A DNA stretch of 64,000 nucleotides from an uncultured Tateyamaria sp. (GTDB lineage Bacteria; Pseudomonadota; Alphaproteobacteria; Rhodobacterales; Rhodobacteraceae), in contig NZ_CANNDO010000001.1 of the NCBI RefSeq assembly GCF_947503385.1, positions 434,001-498,000 on the forward strand, written 5' to 3'. The stretch's first letter is position 1, and the number at the start of each line of letters is the position of its first letter. This document shows, piece by piece, positions 25,592 through 35,701 of the stretch. The notes beneath the pieces are model-generated. The model was given only the letters and a program-made list of their open reading frames with translations. It was not told the DNA's origin and did not search any database. Position numbers and translations under genes: made by a program.

Positions 25592-28500
25592 CTAGCTGGC
25601 GTCAAGATATGGCGTGTCTCTCAACGTCTGTGTCACGATATCGTGCGGCAGAGGCATCAACGTGGCCGTATGGGTCCACAGGATCGCACAGGTGATCCGC
25701 CGGTCCGGGTAAATCTGAGCTATCGCATGGACATAGGCGCCCATCTGGCGCAACAGACCGTCCGGCACGTGTACCGGTCCAGACGGAACCACGCGGTTGG
25801 ACTTGAAATCAATGATCTCGATACTGTCCGGGCCGACAATCAGCCGGTCGATCGTGCCGCGCAAAACGTGATCCCCCAGTTGCGCGACAAACGGCACCTC
25901 TGCCAGCGTTTCGGGATGAAATACCGGGCCAAGGTCGGGGGTGTTGAGGACGGTCAATGCCTCTGCCCGCGCGTCCGCAACCTCCGTTTCGGGCAAAACG
26001 GTGCCCGCGCAGATCCGGTCCGCGACTGCGACCTGCGCAGCTTGGGACACGCGCGGCAATTCTTCGAGCAGGGCGTGAACGAGAGTGCCATAGGCCGTTG
26101 CCGTCTCTGCGTCGCGGCCATCGCCGGGCAAAGCCTTTGCCCCGCCAAGGTCGGATGGCGACAGCGGTTCGAGTGCTTTGACCGGTGCGGGCGCTGGCCG
26201 GGCAAAGAGGTCGGGCAGCGTCACAGGTGCGGCGGATTGATCGTGCCTTTGCGGGGCTTTGACCTCTGGCCATGTGCCATGCGACAGGCGCAATCCCTGC
26301 CCCATCGGCGTCTCCAGCGTCACCGCGCCGCCTGACTGCATCCCGGTTTCGACCCGTTGCCACCAGTCGCCTCCGGCCTTGCTCAATTCACCGGATGCGG
26401 CCACGATCAACCACTTTTCCGCCCGTGTTAGAGCCACATATAGCAGCCGCAGCGCCTCTGCCTCCTGTGCGGTGCGCATCGCATCCAGCCGGTTGCGCAT
26501 CGCTTCGGGCCGTTGTCCGTCCGGCATCCGCCACACAGGTGTTGCGCCGATCTGGATCAGCGGGTCGTTGATACGCACCGTGCGCTTTCCACATTCGGGC
26601 AGGATCACGATTGGCGCTTCCAGACCTTTGGCGCCATGCACCGTCATCACCCGGATTTGGTTAGAGGCACTGTCGATCTGACGCTTGATCTCAAGATCGT
26701 CCGTTTCCATCCATGTCAGGAATCCGGTCAGGCTGGGGATCGACGCGCGTTCATAGGCCAGCGCCTGTGACAAAAGCGCGTCGATGCCATCCTCTGCCTC
26801 GGTGCCCAGTCGCGCCAGAAGGTTTTGCCGACCCCGGTGCCGGGTCAGCATCCGTTCGATCAGGTCGTATGGTCGCAAAAAGTCGATCTGCGACCGCATA
26901 TCCTGAAGCACGGCAACGGTGTCGGTATGGGCCGCATCCGTCCGCAACGCCTGCCAGAGAAATTCTGTGTCGCGGTGATGCGCGAGCGTAAACAGCGCTT
27001 GCTCCGTCCAGCCAAACAGCGGCGACCGCAGCGCGGTGGCCAGCGACAGACTGTCTTCTGGCGTGGCGAGAAACGACAACAGCGCCCCCAGATCGCGCAC
27101 GGCTAGTTCCGCGCCAACCTTGAGCCGGTCCGCCCCGGCGATGGGCAGCTCAAGCTCTTTGCAGGCGCGGATCAGATCGCCAAAAATGCCGCCACGCCGC
27201 TGGACAAGGATCAGGAAATCGCGCGGCTCTACTGCGCGCACCATGTCTCCGTCCGGGATCGGCGTCCGGTCATCCAGCATCCGCTTGATCTCGCGGGCGA
27301 TGCTGTGTGCCAGCACCTTCTTTTCGTTCTCGGGGCCGCGCCGGTCCACGGGATCATACCAATCCCGCTCCGTCTCTGATTCTGGTTTTGGCACCACTGG
27401 CCAAAGATCGACACGGCCGGGCATGTCCGTGTGAAAGGCGATGTGCCTGCCATCAGCGGGAAACCCGGCGTCCGCGTCCTGTTCGAACACCATGTCCACC
27501 AGACGCAGGATCGCAGGGGACGACCGGAACGAATAGTCCAGCGTCAGCGGATGCAGTTTTTGACCCGAATCCGCTAGTTTAGAGCCGAATTCATCCTGCA
27601 TCCGGTCAAATTCCTCGGGGTCCGCACCCTGAAAGGAATAGATCGACTGCTTTTTATCGCCCACAACGAAAATCGTCCGCTCGACCCCGTCACGTGCGCC
27701 GGTGCCGCTGGAAAATTCTTCGGCCAGTTTGCGGATCACGTCCCATTGCGTCGGGCTGGTGTCCTGCGCCTCGTCCACAAGGATGTGGTCGATCCCACCG
27801 TCAAGCCGATACAGCACCCAGGCGGCCACGTTGGGATCCGACAAAAGCTGGCGCGCCTTGAGGATCAGGTCGTCAAAGTCGAGCCACGCGCGCGATTGCT
27901 TAGCGTCGGCATAAGCATCGGCAAACCGCGCGGCAAAGCGGTGCAACTCAAAAGCGTGCTGCGCTGCGACCAAGGCCAGATGCGCCTCGCGTGCGTCCGC
28001 AATGCGCTGCATCAGCGCGTCAAGATCCGGCATCAGATGTGCGGCGATAACTTGCGTTGCCTTGGTCGGAAAGCTGCCGGTTTTTGCCTGACCCGCCTTT
28101 TGGCCGGAGCCAAAGGTGAACACCGGTGCCAGCGCGGGGATCGCGCCGATGTCCAGTGCTGTGATCATGGCGAGCCGCTGTGCTGCCTTTTGGTCGGCTG
28201 CCGATCCGGCGGCAAGCAGGGGGATCAGGCCCTGTATCAATGCCGCATCCCCCGGGCCAAAGGTTTCGGCCACCAGCGTGTCGGGCGTCATGTCGGCAGG
28301 CAGGCCAAAGACCTGCATCGCCTCGCCCAAGGTTTTCAGACCAAACTGACCTGTGTTAGAGACGATTTGCCCCGTGATCTTGACGATTTCATCCCCGCTG
28401 TAAATCTGCGCAAAGGATGTGAGCAGCGCTGCATCCGGCCCCTCGGCCATTTGGTCCAGCAACTCGCCCCGCAGCAATTCAGCGGCACGATCTTCGATCT

Positions 28501-28939
28501 CGGTGAACTGTGGGCTTACGCCAGCCTCAAGCGGAAAACGGCGCAGCAACGCCGCGCAGAACGAGTGGATGGTCTGGATTTTCAGCCCGCCCGGCGTTTC
28601 AATCGCGCGGGCGAACAGGGTGCGGGCGCGGCGCAGGTCGTCGTCTGCCGTCGCGCCTGTGTATCCCAAAGCCTGCAAGGCCGCGCGCAGGGCATCGTCG
28701 TCCAGCATCGCCCATTCGCCAAGCCGTTTGAACAGACGGTTCTGCATCTCTGAGGCGGCGGCTTTGGTATATGTCAGACACAGGATGTGCTGCGGCTGAA
28801 CCCCGCCCAGCAACAGCCGGGCCACCCTGTCGGTCAATACCCGCGTCTTGCCGGACCCGGCATTGGCAGACAGCCATGTTGAGTGTTTGGGTTCTGCCGC
28901 GTCATGCTGGCGGCGGCTCGCCTCGTCCAGCGGTGTCAT
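25592..28939 (-). CDS. addA: Double-strand break repair helicase AddA
   Basis: AddA (1115 aa) is the UvrD-like helicase/nuclease subunit of AddAB, which resects double-strand breaks for RecA. Motif I is [13 protein letters not shown] (about 23-35); [11 protein letters not shown] and [15 protein letters not shown] (motif II), [18 protein letters not shown] (motif III) and [19 protein letters not shown] (motif V region) follow. A RecB-type nuclease motif, [11 protein letters not shown], is near the end. ATG 28939 overlaps the addB stop by ATGA, coupling the two subunits. Confidence 0.96.
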   Translation of the reverse strand: MTPLDEASRRQHDAAEPKHSTWLSANAGSGKTRVLTDRVARLLLGGVQPQHILCLTYTKAAASEMQNRLFKRLGEWAMLDDDALRAALQALGYTGATADDDLRRARTLFARAIETPGGLKIQTIHSFCAALLRRFPLEAGVSPQFTEIEDRAAELLRGELLDQMAEGPDAALLTSFAQIYSGDEIVKITGQIVSNTGQFGLKTLGEAMQVFGLPADMTPDTLVAETFGPGDAALIQGLIPLLAAGSAADQKAAQRLAMITALDIGAIPALAPVFTFGSGQKAGQAKTGSFPTKATQVIAAHLMPDLDALMQRIADAREAHLALVAAQHAFELHRFAARFADAYADAKQSRAWLDFDDLILKARQLLSDPNVAAWVLYRLDGGIDHILVDEAQDTSPTQWDVIRKLAEEFSSGTGARDGVERTIFVVGDKKQSIYSFQGADPEEFDRMQDEFGSKLADSGQKLHPLTLDYSFRSSPAILRLVDMVFEQDADAGFPADGRHIAFHTDMPGRVDLWPVVPKPESETERDWYDPVDRRGPENEKKVLAHSIAREIKRMLDDRTPIPDGDMVRAVEPRDFLILVQRRGGIFGDLIRACKELELPIAGADRLKVGAELAVRDLGALLSFLATPEDSLSLATALRSPLFGWTEQALFTLAHHRDTEFLWQALRTDAAHTDTVAVLQDMRSQIDFLRPYDLIERMLTRHRGRQNLLARLGTEAEDGIDALLSQALAYERASIPSLTGFLTWMETDDLEIKRQIDSASNQIRVMTVHGAKGLEAPIVILPECGKRTVRINDPLIQIGATPVWRMPDGQRPEAMRNRLDAMRTAQEAEALRLLYVALTRAEKWLIVAASGELSKAGGDWWQRVETGMQSGGAVTLETPMGQGLRLSHGTWPEVKAPQRHDQSAAPVTLPDLFARPAPAPVKALEPLSPSDLGGAKALPGDGRDAETATAYGTLVHALLEELPRVSQAAQVAVADRICAGTVLPETEVADARAEALTVLNTPDLGPVFHPETLAEVPFVAQLGDHVLRGTIDRLIVGPDSIEIIDFKSNRVVPSGPVHVPDGLLRQMGAYVHAIAQIYPDRRITCAILWTHTATLMPLPHDIVTQTLRDTPYLDAS

Positions 28940-31905
28940 GTCAGGACCTGCGGAATAGGATCGTCCGTGACGTCCCATTCGCCAAATCGTGCCAGTTGAT
29001 CAAAGTCCCGCGTTTCCCGATCCTCATACAGGGCGCGACGTGATGTGTAGCCCTTATAAGGCTCTAAATACGCGGAAAGCAGGCTGACAAGATCGGCCAG
29101 CACCTTTGTTGGCGGCTCTTCGTCCAGCGGTACGTCAGCGGTTTTCTGACCGCTCAGCCCAATGAACTGTGCGGCGACAACGGGCCGCGGGCCAAGCGTG
29201 GCAAAGCCGCCCGCCTCGACCATCGCCGCCTCAATCAGCAATTGTTTGTCGAAAAAGCGCTGTTGCACAGCGCTGGGTGGCAGACTGCTTTTGTAGTCGT
29301 AAAGGATGGCGTTGCCGCCCGGATCAAGGTCGATCCGATCCGCGCGCCCTTCGATTGTTGTGGCGATGGCGGGCAGTTCCAGTCGACCTATGGCGTCTTT
29401 TTCCATCGCGACGGGGGTGCCGCGCGATTGGCGCAGCCCTTCGGTATCGGTGATCCATTGGGCCGCACGGGCAATGCGGGCGTGCCACAGGGTGCGGGCA
29501 GCGGGCCATGGTACGGCACTGGCCAGAACCTCTTGCGCGTGTCGCATCAGCACGTCGGCGCGTCGGGCATCGGGTGCGTCCACCGTTTCACGCACAAACC
29601 GCTCCATCACGTCATGCAGCAGAATGCCCCGCAGCAGCGCGTCTGCCGAAGGCACCAGCGGGCGCAGGGGCCGCAGGCGCAGACTGTGCTTTGCATAGAT
29701 CGCGTAGGGGTCGCGGATCAGCGTCTGGATTTCTGTGACGGTCAGGCGGCGCGGTCGCGCGGCAACCGGCGGGCACGGGGCGGGGCGGGGTGCCTTGGGA
29801 ATGCCGGGTGCCGCGTCCAGCACGCGCGCATGAGCCAGCCATGCAGCACCCCGGGTCTGCATATCCTGCCAACAGGTGGCACCGATGCCTTGCGGCAAGC
29901 CCGTCATCAGATTGCGCAGCCGGTTGATCCAGCGTGAAGGCACAGTTTCGGCATCATCCGAGCGGATAGCGCGCGTCAGCCACACGTCGGGCGCGGCGAC
30001 CGCCTGCTGAAAATCGTGCGCCGACAGGCCCACCCGCCGTTCCGGCAACAAAAGGCCCGCATCCGCCCGCATCTTGCGGTTCAACCACGGGTCGGGCGGC
30101 GGCGCTTCGGGCCATGTGCCGTCGTTCAGCCCGGCAAGGATCACGAGGTCAGCGCCCTGCACCCGCGCCTCCAAAGTGCCCCAGATCATGATGCTGGGAT
30201 GCGGTGCATCCGGGTTGCGCACCTCGCCACCGGCCAGCAGCCCTGACACCAATGCGCCGTAATCGCGCGCTGACAGGACCCCACCATGTTCCGCCTGCGC
30301 GGCAAGGTCCTGCATCATGGCAAGTGCCGCTTCGCCCGCGTCCTTTTGCCAAAGCTCCGACGCTCCGTCCGGGGTTGGGCCATCGGCGAGCGCCTCTGCC
30401 AGCGACAGGTGGCGGGCGACCCAGTCGGTCAGGGGGCGCGCAAGGTCGTCATGGGCTGTGTCGAGGGTCGTGGCCAACCATGTGGCCCATGCCTCCATCG
30501 CGGCGCCGTCACGGGGCGCTGCGCGGGCCGCGCACGCGATGAGCAACGGGCCAGTCGGGTAGGGCAGCCCATCCCTGCGCATCCGCAGTTCGAGCCGCTG
30601 CGCGTTGATCTGGTGATCAGGCCGCCCACCGGCCGAATGGGTGAGCGGATGTTTGAGCAGGGTGATCAGCGTTTCGGCATCCAGCGGTCGCTGCATCAGG
30701 TCGGCCACGTGGCGCAGGAACCGACCCGGCGGCGACAGGTGCAGGGGCACGCCTGCACTGTCATCCGGACGAATGCCCCAGCGGTCCAGCGCCGCCGTAA
30801 CCTGCCGGGTCAGCATCCGGTCGGGGGTAACAAGGGCGGCGCGCTCGCCGTCCTCTGCTGCTTGGCGCAGACGCAGGGCGATGGCCGTTGCCTCGGCGCG
30901 GGACGTTTCCGCTTCGATCAGGGTGACGGCTTGTGTGGCGTCGGGCAATTGCGTCTCTAACGCGGGGCCTTCTGCGCGCCAGGCGTCGGTGATCGGCGCA
31001 GGCCGCAGCGCCAGCGACACGAGCCGGTTGCGTGCGGGGGCGGGGGCGGCAATGCCCGACCACGCGGCGATGTCGGCGCGACTTACGCCCATGGCGTGCA
31101 TCATCTGAGCAAAGCGGAACTGCGGGTGATCCTCGTCCCGTGACAAATCGGGATCGGTGATGCTGCGCGTGAGCCGCGCCCAGACGTCATCCGGGCTGTC
31201 AAAGTCGAACCCCGGCAGGATCAGCGCGCCCTGCGGCAGCCGCGCCACCGCCTCCATCAGCAATTGCGTGGTGCCCCGCGATCCGGTCGAACCGGCGATC
31301 AGGATCGGATCGCGCGGCGCGTCATTGGCCCAATGCGCGGCAAGTCGCAGGACCGTGGCGCGTTGGCGCGCCTCGGGGTCGGGGGCATCGCTGGTCGCGT
31401 TGATGTAATCCTGTGCGATGCCAAAGAACTTCTGTGCGCGTGCCCAATGACCCGATTGGTCTGACACGTCCAGCCCCATGATCCGGTCAGCGCTCACGCC
31501 TTCGCCCTGCATTTCGTCCATCAGTTGGGCAAGGCTGCGCGCAAGGTCAAAGCTGGCACTGCTGGTGTTCAGGTCGCGCTCTTGTTCGATCAACTTGGCC
31601 ACCAGCGGCTCCAGTTCCAGCAGACGGCGCAGGGCGGGGGTGGCCGGGGCCAGAGGTGCGTCCGGCAACAGCGTATCAAGCTGCGTCAGCAACCCGATGC
31701 GCGGCAGCAGGCGCGGCGGTCCCGCCTCGAACAGATCGCGCAGGCGACGGGCCATGCGCTGTGTGTTCACAAGGATCGTGACGCGTGCCATGGCATCGGG
31801 GGACGTACCCACCATCCGCGCGGTCAGCCCATCCAGCAGGGCGCGGGGGAAATCGACGCCGGGGGCACAACCGAACAGGCGGGGCTGATCGCTGGGCTCA
31901 AACAT
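28936..31905 (-). CDS. addB: Double-strand break repair protein AddB
   Basis: AddB (989 aa) is the partner of AddA: an inactivated helicase-like N-terminal part plus a C-terminal RecB-family nuclease. The C-terminal block contains GILLHDVMERFV, IEGRADRIDLDPGGNAILYDYKS (the nuclease Asp and D-Y-K) and QLLIEAAMVE. LVILAGLNDGTWPEAPPPDPWLNRKMR is a typical AddB helicase-like region. ATG 31905 (MFEPSDQPRLFG) overlaps the stop of the upstream nucleotidyltransferase gene by 8 bp; the longer frame upstream is an antisense-like extension and was rejected. Confidence 0.95.
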   Translation of the reverse strand: MFEPSDQPRLFGCAPGVDFPRALLDGLTARMVGTSPDAMARVTILVNTQRMARRLRDLFEAGPPRLLPRIGLLTQLDTLLPDAPLAPATPALRRLLELEPLVAKLIEQERDLNTSSASFDLARSLAQLMDEMQGEGVSADRIMGLDVSDQSGHWARAQKFFGIAQDYINATSDAPDPEARQRATVLRLAAHWANDAPRDPILIAGSTGSRGTTQLLMEAVARLPQGALILPGFDFDSPDDVWARLTRSITDPDLSRDEDHPQFRFAQMMHAMGVSRADIAAWSGIAAPAPARNRLVSLALRPAPITDAWRAEGPALETQLPDATQAVTLIEAETSRAEATAIALRLRQAAEDGERAALVTPDRMLTRQVTAALDRWGIRPDDSAGVPLHLSPPGRFLRHVADLMQRPLDAETLITLLKHPLTHSAGGRPDHQINAQRLELRMRRDGLPYPTGPLLIACAARAAPRDGAAMEAWATWLATTLDTAHDDLARPLTDWVARHLSLAEALADGPTPDGASELWQKDAGEAALAMMQDLAAQAEHGGVLSARDYGALVSGLLAGGEVRNPDAPHPSIMIWGTLEARVQGADLVILAGLNDGTWPEAPPPDPWLNRKMRADAGLLLPERRVGLSAHDFQQAVAAPDVWLTRAIRSDDAETVPSRWINRLRNLMTGLPQGIGATCWQDMQTRGAAWLAHARVLDAAPGIPKAPRPAPCPPVAARPRRLTVTEIQTLIRDPYAIYAKHSLRLRPLRPLVPSADALLRGILLHDVMERFVRETVDAPDARRADVLMRHAQEVLASAVPWPAARTLWHARIARAAQWITDTEGLRQSRGTPVAMEKDAIGRLELPAIATTIEGRADRIDLDPGGNAILYDYKSSLPPSAVQQRFFDKQLLIEAAMVEAGGFATLGPRPVVAAQFIGLSGQKTADVPLDEEPPTKVLADLVSLLSAYLEPYKGYTSRRALYEDRETRDFDQLARFGEWDVTDDPIPQVLT

Positions 31906-32581
31906 TGTGATCCGCCAGCATGGCCTCGGCGGCGGCGATGCCGTCGGGGTGGCCGACATCGCACCACAGGCCGGGATAGGAAACGCCGTGCAGACGCCCG
32001 GTGTCAGCCATCGCATTCCACACGACGTTGAGGGAAAACGCAGCCTCGGCCACGTCGTGCAACCTGTCGGTCTTGAGGATATGCGCCCCGGCATAGACCG
32101 GCCCGCTGCCGCGCACGATCTGCCCGTCGTCCTGTAGGGCAAAGTCACCAGTGCCGTTATAGCCGCGCGTTTGATCAACCGGCACACAGAGCAGCAGCGC
32201 ATCCATCCGGGCGGGGTCCCATGCGTCCAGCAATAACCTCAGCGGGTTGGGTCCGGCCCACACCGCGTCGCTGTTCAGGGTCATCACCGTGTCACCGCCA
32301 AGCAGCGGCAGGGCGTGGCGCAGCCCGCCGCCGGTTTCGAGGATGTCTGGCACTTCGCGGATCGTCTGCACATTGCGCCCCGCCAGATGCGCTTCGATCA
32401 TCTCCGGGCGGTAGTGGGTGTTGGCGACGATGCGGGTGACGCCCGCGTCGTCGGCCAGCGCAAGGGCGTGGTCGATCAGCGGACGGCCTGCGACCTCGAT
32501 CAGTGGCTTTGGCCGGTCCTTTGTCAGAGCGCCCATACGGGTGCCGAACCCGGCGGCAAAAAGCATGAGGGGCAGGGTCAC
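31898..32581 (-). CDS. murU: Nucleotidyltransferase, MurNAc-1-phosphate uridylyltransferase-like
   Basis: A 227-aa NTP-transferase with LFAAGFGTRMGALTKDRPKPLIEVAGRPLIDH (NTP-binding loop) and TLNSDAVW with the metal-binding Asp. The closest named family is MurU, which makes UDP-MurNAc in cell-wall recycling. GTG 32581 overlaps the stop of the kinase gene upstream by GTGA. The AmgK-like sugar kinase followed by a MurU-like transferase is the recycling pair described in pseudomonads; here it lies between tsaE and addB. The assignment is by family and context. Confidence 0.83.
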   Translation of the reverse strand: MTLPLMLFAAGFGTRMGALTKDRPKPLIEVAGRPLIDHALALADDAGVTRIVANTHYRPEMIEAHLAGRNVQTIREVPDILETGGGLRHALPLLGGDTVMTLNSDAVWAGPNPLRLLLDAWDPARMDALLLCVPVDQTRGYNGTGDFALQDDGQIVRGSGPVYAGAHILKTDRLHDVAEAAFSLNVVWNAMADTGRLHGVSYPGLWCDVGHPDGIAAAEAMLADHNV

Positions 32582-33603
32582 AGCGTCACGCTCCCGCATT
32601 TGTCCTTGAGGCTGGCAAGGACAGCAGGGTCCGGGGCAGGGAGGTGGTCTGTGATCAGCGGCGCGACGGTCGCCAAGGCGGGATGCGCCAGCGCGGTTAT
32701 TAGGTGCCCCCAGACGCGCGGTATCAGATCCACGTAATGCGGTTTGCCATAGGCCATGGACAGCCGGGCAAAGACACCAAGGATGCGCATGTTGCGCTGC
32801 ATCCCCAAGCAGGCAAAGGCGGCGCCAAAGGCATCCGCATCCGCGCCGGTCGTCGTCACATAGCGTCGGACCATCGCGACAGCGAGGGCAGGGGGCACAT
32901 CCCGGCGGGCGTCCTGCAAGATCGACATGAGGTCATAGGCGCGATGCCCGCGCATGGCGTCCTGATAGTCCAGCAACCCAACCCGCGCGACGCCGGTCCG
33001 GTCCGGCAGCCACAGCAGGTTTTCCGCGTGGTAGTCCCGTTGGATCAGCACATCCAGCGCCGGATCAAGCGGGGCCAGAACCGCATGGCAGGCGCTGTCA
33101 AATGCCGCCTTGGCACCGGGGTCAGGCGTGCCGGTGGCGCCGGGCAAGTACCAGTCAAATGCCAGCGCGGCGAGCGGTGTCGCCGTGGCGGCGTCATAGG
33201 GCGGCAGGCTGGGGGGCGGCGCAGTGTGCAGATGGACCAGCAGGTCCACCGCTGCCTCGTATAACGGCTGTTCCAGCGCCGGTTTCGCCTGCACAACCTT
33301 GGCAAACAGATCGTCACCAAGGTCTTCGAGCAGGAGAAAGCCGTGGTCGTCATCCTCTGCCAGAACCTGCGGCGCGGACAGACCCAGATCGCGCAGCGCA
33401 TGGGTGATCCGGACAAAGGGGCGGACGCTTTCGCCCTTGGCTGGGGGCGCATCCATCAGCACGGCAGTGCCGCCATCCGCATCACGCAGCCGATCATAGC
33501 GCCGGTTGGACGCGTCGCCTGCGATGTTCACCCGGTGCGCAGCGCCCCATCCCGTCGCGGCAAGGAAGGCCGCCGCCAGATCGGCGCGCGTATCAGACAT
33601 CAT
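32578..33603 (-). CDS. amgK: Aminoglycoside-phosphotransferase-fold kinase, AmgK-like
   Basis: A 341-aa kinase with ASNRRYDRLRDADGGTAVLMDAPP (nucleotide-binding part), LLLEDLGDDLFA (hinge), the catalytic loop VLIQRDYHAENLLWL (Asp, Asn) and LLDYQDAMRGHRAYDLMSIL (metal Asp). AmgK phosphorylates the anomeric OH of MurNAc and GlcNAc; MurU follows, here too. Two adjacent ATG codons (33603 and 33600) may start it. It overlaps the tsaE stop by 11 bp and is coupled to murU by GTGA. Confidence 0.83.
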   Translation of the reverse strand: MMSDTRADLAAAFLAATGWGAAHRVNIAGDASNRRYDRLRDADGGTAVLMDAPPAKGESVRPFVRITHALRDLGLSAPQVLAEDDDHGFLLLEDLGDDLFAKVVQAKPALEQPLYEAAVDLLVHLHTAPPPSLPPYDAATATPLAALAFDWYLPGATGTPDPGAKAAFDSACHAVLAPLDPALDVLIQRDYHAENLLWLPDRTGVARVGLLDYQDAMRGHRAYDLMSILQDARRDVPPALAVAMVRRYVTTTGADADAFGAAFACLGMQRNMRILGVFARLSMAYGKPHYVDLIPRVWGHLITALAHPALATVAPLITDHLPAPDPAVLASLKDKCGSVTL

Positions 33604-34063
33604 TCAATCCCACCTGCACCCGGTCTGCCCAATCGCCCGCCTGCCATTCCATCGTCACCTTGCGCCCATCACCGGCATCCGCAAAGCGGAGCAACAGCGC
33701 CTGCGCGGGCGGCGTGCCCAGACGGTCGGGCCATTCCACGAGGCAGATCGCCGTTTCAAAGGCTTCGGTCAAGCCCAGCTCTTCGATCTCGCTGCTGTCG
33801 CTGAGCCGATACAGATCGGTGTGCCACAGCGTGCCGCGCGTCGTGTCGTAGACTTGCACCAGCGTGAATGTGGGCGATGGCACGTCTTCGGGTTCGCTCA
33901 GGATGGATTGGATCAGCGCGCGGGCAAAATGCGTCTTGCCCGCGCCCACGGGACCGTCCAGCAAAAGCGTGTCGCCGGGCCGCAAGATGTGTCCAAATGC
34001 GACGCCCAAAGCGGCTGTCGCATCGGCATCCGGAAGGTCGAGTTCGAAGGGAGAGGACAGCAT
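33593..34063 (-). CDS. tsaE: tRNA threonylcarbamoyladenosine synthesis ATPase TsaE
   Basis: TsaE (156 aa) is the ATPase that resets the TsaB-TsaD complex during t6A37 formation on ANN-decoding tRNAs. Walker A is DGPVGAGKTHFARALI, followed by VPSPTFTLVQVYD (switch), LWHTDLYRLSDSSEIEELGL and LVEWPDRLG, the family's Walker-B-like signature. Its partner tsaD is at 48672-49766 in the same window. It is the first of the closely packed genes leading to addAB; the PAS gene is 42 bp upstream. Confidence 0.95.
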   Translation of the reverse strand: MLSSPFELDLPDADATAALGVAFGHILRPGDTLLLDGPVGAGKTHFARALIQSILSEPEDVPSPTFTLVQVYDTTRGTLWHTDLYRLSDSSEIEELGLTEAFETAICLVEWPDRLGTPPAQALLLRFADAGDGRKVTMEWQAGDWADRVQVGLNDV

Positions 34064-34105
34064 GGGGCCACCCTATCGGCCCCTGCGCCCACCGCAAGCG
34101 AATGG

Positions 34106-35614
34106 TTACGCCGCGGGGGTCGAAACCGGCACAGGCTCCGTTACGGTGAAACGGATCATCGTGGCGCCTGCGACGACCGGCGACAGGTACACCCGCATCC
34201 GGCGCCCATCGATTTGCTGAACCTCGGTGTCCCATTGCGCCCGCTCGCCAATCCGCATGACAAAGTCGCGGATATCGGCCCAGGCCGGATCGGGTGTAGA
34301 CCGTTCCTGCCACACGCGCTGCGAGTCGATGATGGTGATGTCGGCAAAGGTCTTGTCCGGGTCCATTTTCCACATCTCGCGATAGGCCGCGTTGCAAAAC
34401 GTCAGCACACCCGTGGACGAAAACACGACCAGCGCGTCGTCAAAGGAATCCATCATGGATTGCCCCAGTTCCAGCTCTGCCCGGAAGTTGCGGGTCAGCG
34501 AAATTTCGGCGGTGATATCCTCGATCAAAAAGGCGACCGCACCGTCGGGGTGGGGCCTGCCGCTGACCCGGTAGGTGTGTCCGGTGTCGAGGCTCCATGT
34601 TTCTTGGTAGCTGCTTTGCGTGGCGGCGGCGATGACGTCCGAAATCTCGTGCCGCCACGAGGTGTAATTCTTGGGCTCCGGCATGACGCGATTGTCGCGC
34701 AGCTTGTCAAAAAAGGACAAAAGCTGTGGGCGCGCAGACAGGAACTCGACCGGCAGCGAGGTCAGGTCAACCAGCGCCGGATTGAACAGCGCCAGCTGGC
34801 CGTTGCGGTCGAAAATGGCAAGGCCAATGGACAGTTGGGCAAAGGTTTTGGCCAAGGTCTGGACGAAATTGCGCTGGGCAATTTCCGCCTGGATCACGGC
34901 GTTGATATCGACCGCGTGGCAGATGGACCGGTCGTTCCGTTTGGTGATGGTCACGTCGTACCACGTTTCGCGGTCTTCACCTGATGACCGGATGGATGCC
35001 CGCGCCGACCCGGACCCGGTGTGGTCCAGCGACGGGATGTCGAACAGCGGTTCTGCGGCATCGGTCGCGCCATGTGTGCCCAGCAACGCGCCATAGCGCG
35101 GATTGTGCCATGTGACGGCACCGTTTCCGTCCAGCATCCAGATGGGGTAGGGCGCGGCCTCTGCCGCCAGTTCCAGAACCTCGTTTCGTGATTGCAACGC
35201 GCGGATCGTATGGATGGTGGACACGTCGCCCGGTTCGCTGTCGGACACTTCAACATGCACCATTTCGTTCTCGCGGGACAGGCGGACAAGGCCGGTGTCC
35301 GAAGGCGATTTTGCCGGGATGACAACTGTGCCGATGTTGCGCAGCGCGTCTTCATCCGGCAGGTCGGGGAACCGATAGGCCAGCGACGCGCGCAGGGCGT
35401 GCCAATCGGTCTCGGCGGTGTTGGTGGACAGCAGGGCCGCACCCGCCGGTGTGGCATGTTGCAGGTCGCAGTCGCGAAACAGAAAAGACACATCGGCCTG
35501 ACCCATATCCGCAACCGGCGCTGGCCTGCGTCGGCCCGCACCCACAAATGCGATCCCAGCCGTTGCAGCAAGTGCGGCGCAGGCCAGTACAATGACAAAT
35601 TCGAAAACAGACAC
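34106..35614 (-). CDS. Membrane-anchored multi-PAS protein without kinase domain
   Basis: About 502 aa: one N-terminal membrane helix (about 4-24, EFVIVLACAALAATAGIAF), then a cytoplasmic region with at least two or three PAS folds. A segment beginning AAEAAPYPIWMLDGNGAVTWHNPRYG, one with LSIGLAIFDRNGQLALFNPALVDL and one with FDDALVVFSSTGVLTFCNAAYREMWKMDP are visible. No H-box, N/G boxes, GGDEF, EAL or other output domain follows; the C-terminus stops after the last PAS. GTG 35614 has AGGGAA 7 bases upstream and was preferred over TTG 35647. It lies directly downstream of regB, so a sensory helper role in redox control is possible but unproven. Confidence 0.85.
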   Translation of the reverse strand: MSVFEFVIVLACAALAATAGIAFVGAGRRRPAPVADMGQADVSFLFRDCDLQHATPAGAALLSTNTAETDWHALRASLAYRFPDLPDEDALRNIGTVVIPAKSPSDTGLVRLSRENEMVHVEVSDSEPGDVSTIHTIRALQSRNEVLELAAEAAPYPIWMLDGNGAVTWHNPRYGALLGTHGATDAAEPLFDIPSLDHTGSGSARASIRSSGEDRETWYDVTITKRNDRSICHAVDINAVIQAEIAQRNFVQTLAKTFAQLSIGLAIFDRNGQLALFNPALVDLTSLPVEFLSARPQLLSFFDKLRDNRVMPEPKNYTSWRHEISDVIAAATQSSYQETWSLDTGHTYRVSGRPHPDGAVAFLIEDITAEISLTRNFRAELELGQSMMDSFDDALVVFSSTGVLTFCNAAYREMWKMDPDKTFADITIIDSQRVWQERSTPDPAWADIRDFVMRIGERAQWDTEVQQIDGRRMRVYLSPVVAGATMIRFTVTEPVPVSTPAA

Positions 35615-35701
35615 GCCGGGATTCCCTATCACTCGGGCAATCCGCACGCTCTCAGAAACCGGTTAACAGGTTGTTAATACAACCGGTCAAATTGTATCTT
35701 T

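Noticed and set aside
33506..34984. 492-codon open frame opposite tsaE and the PAS gene
   Set aside because: It covers two well-supported genes on the other strand and has no recognisable domain.
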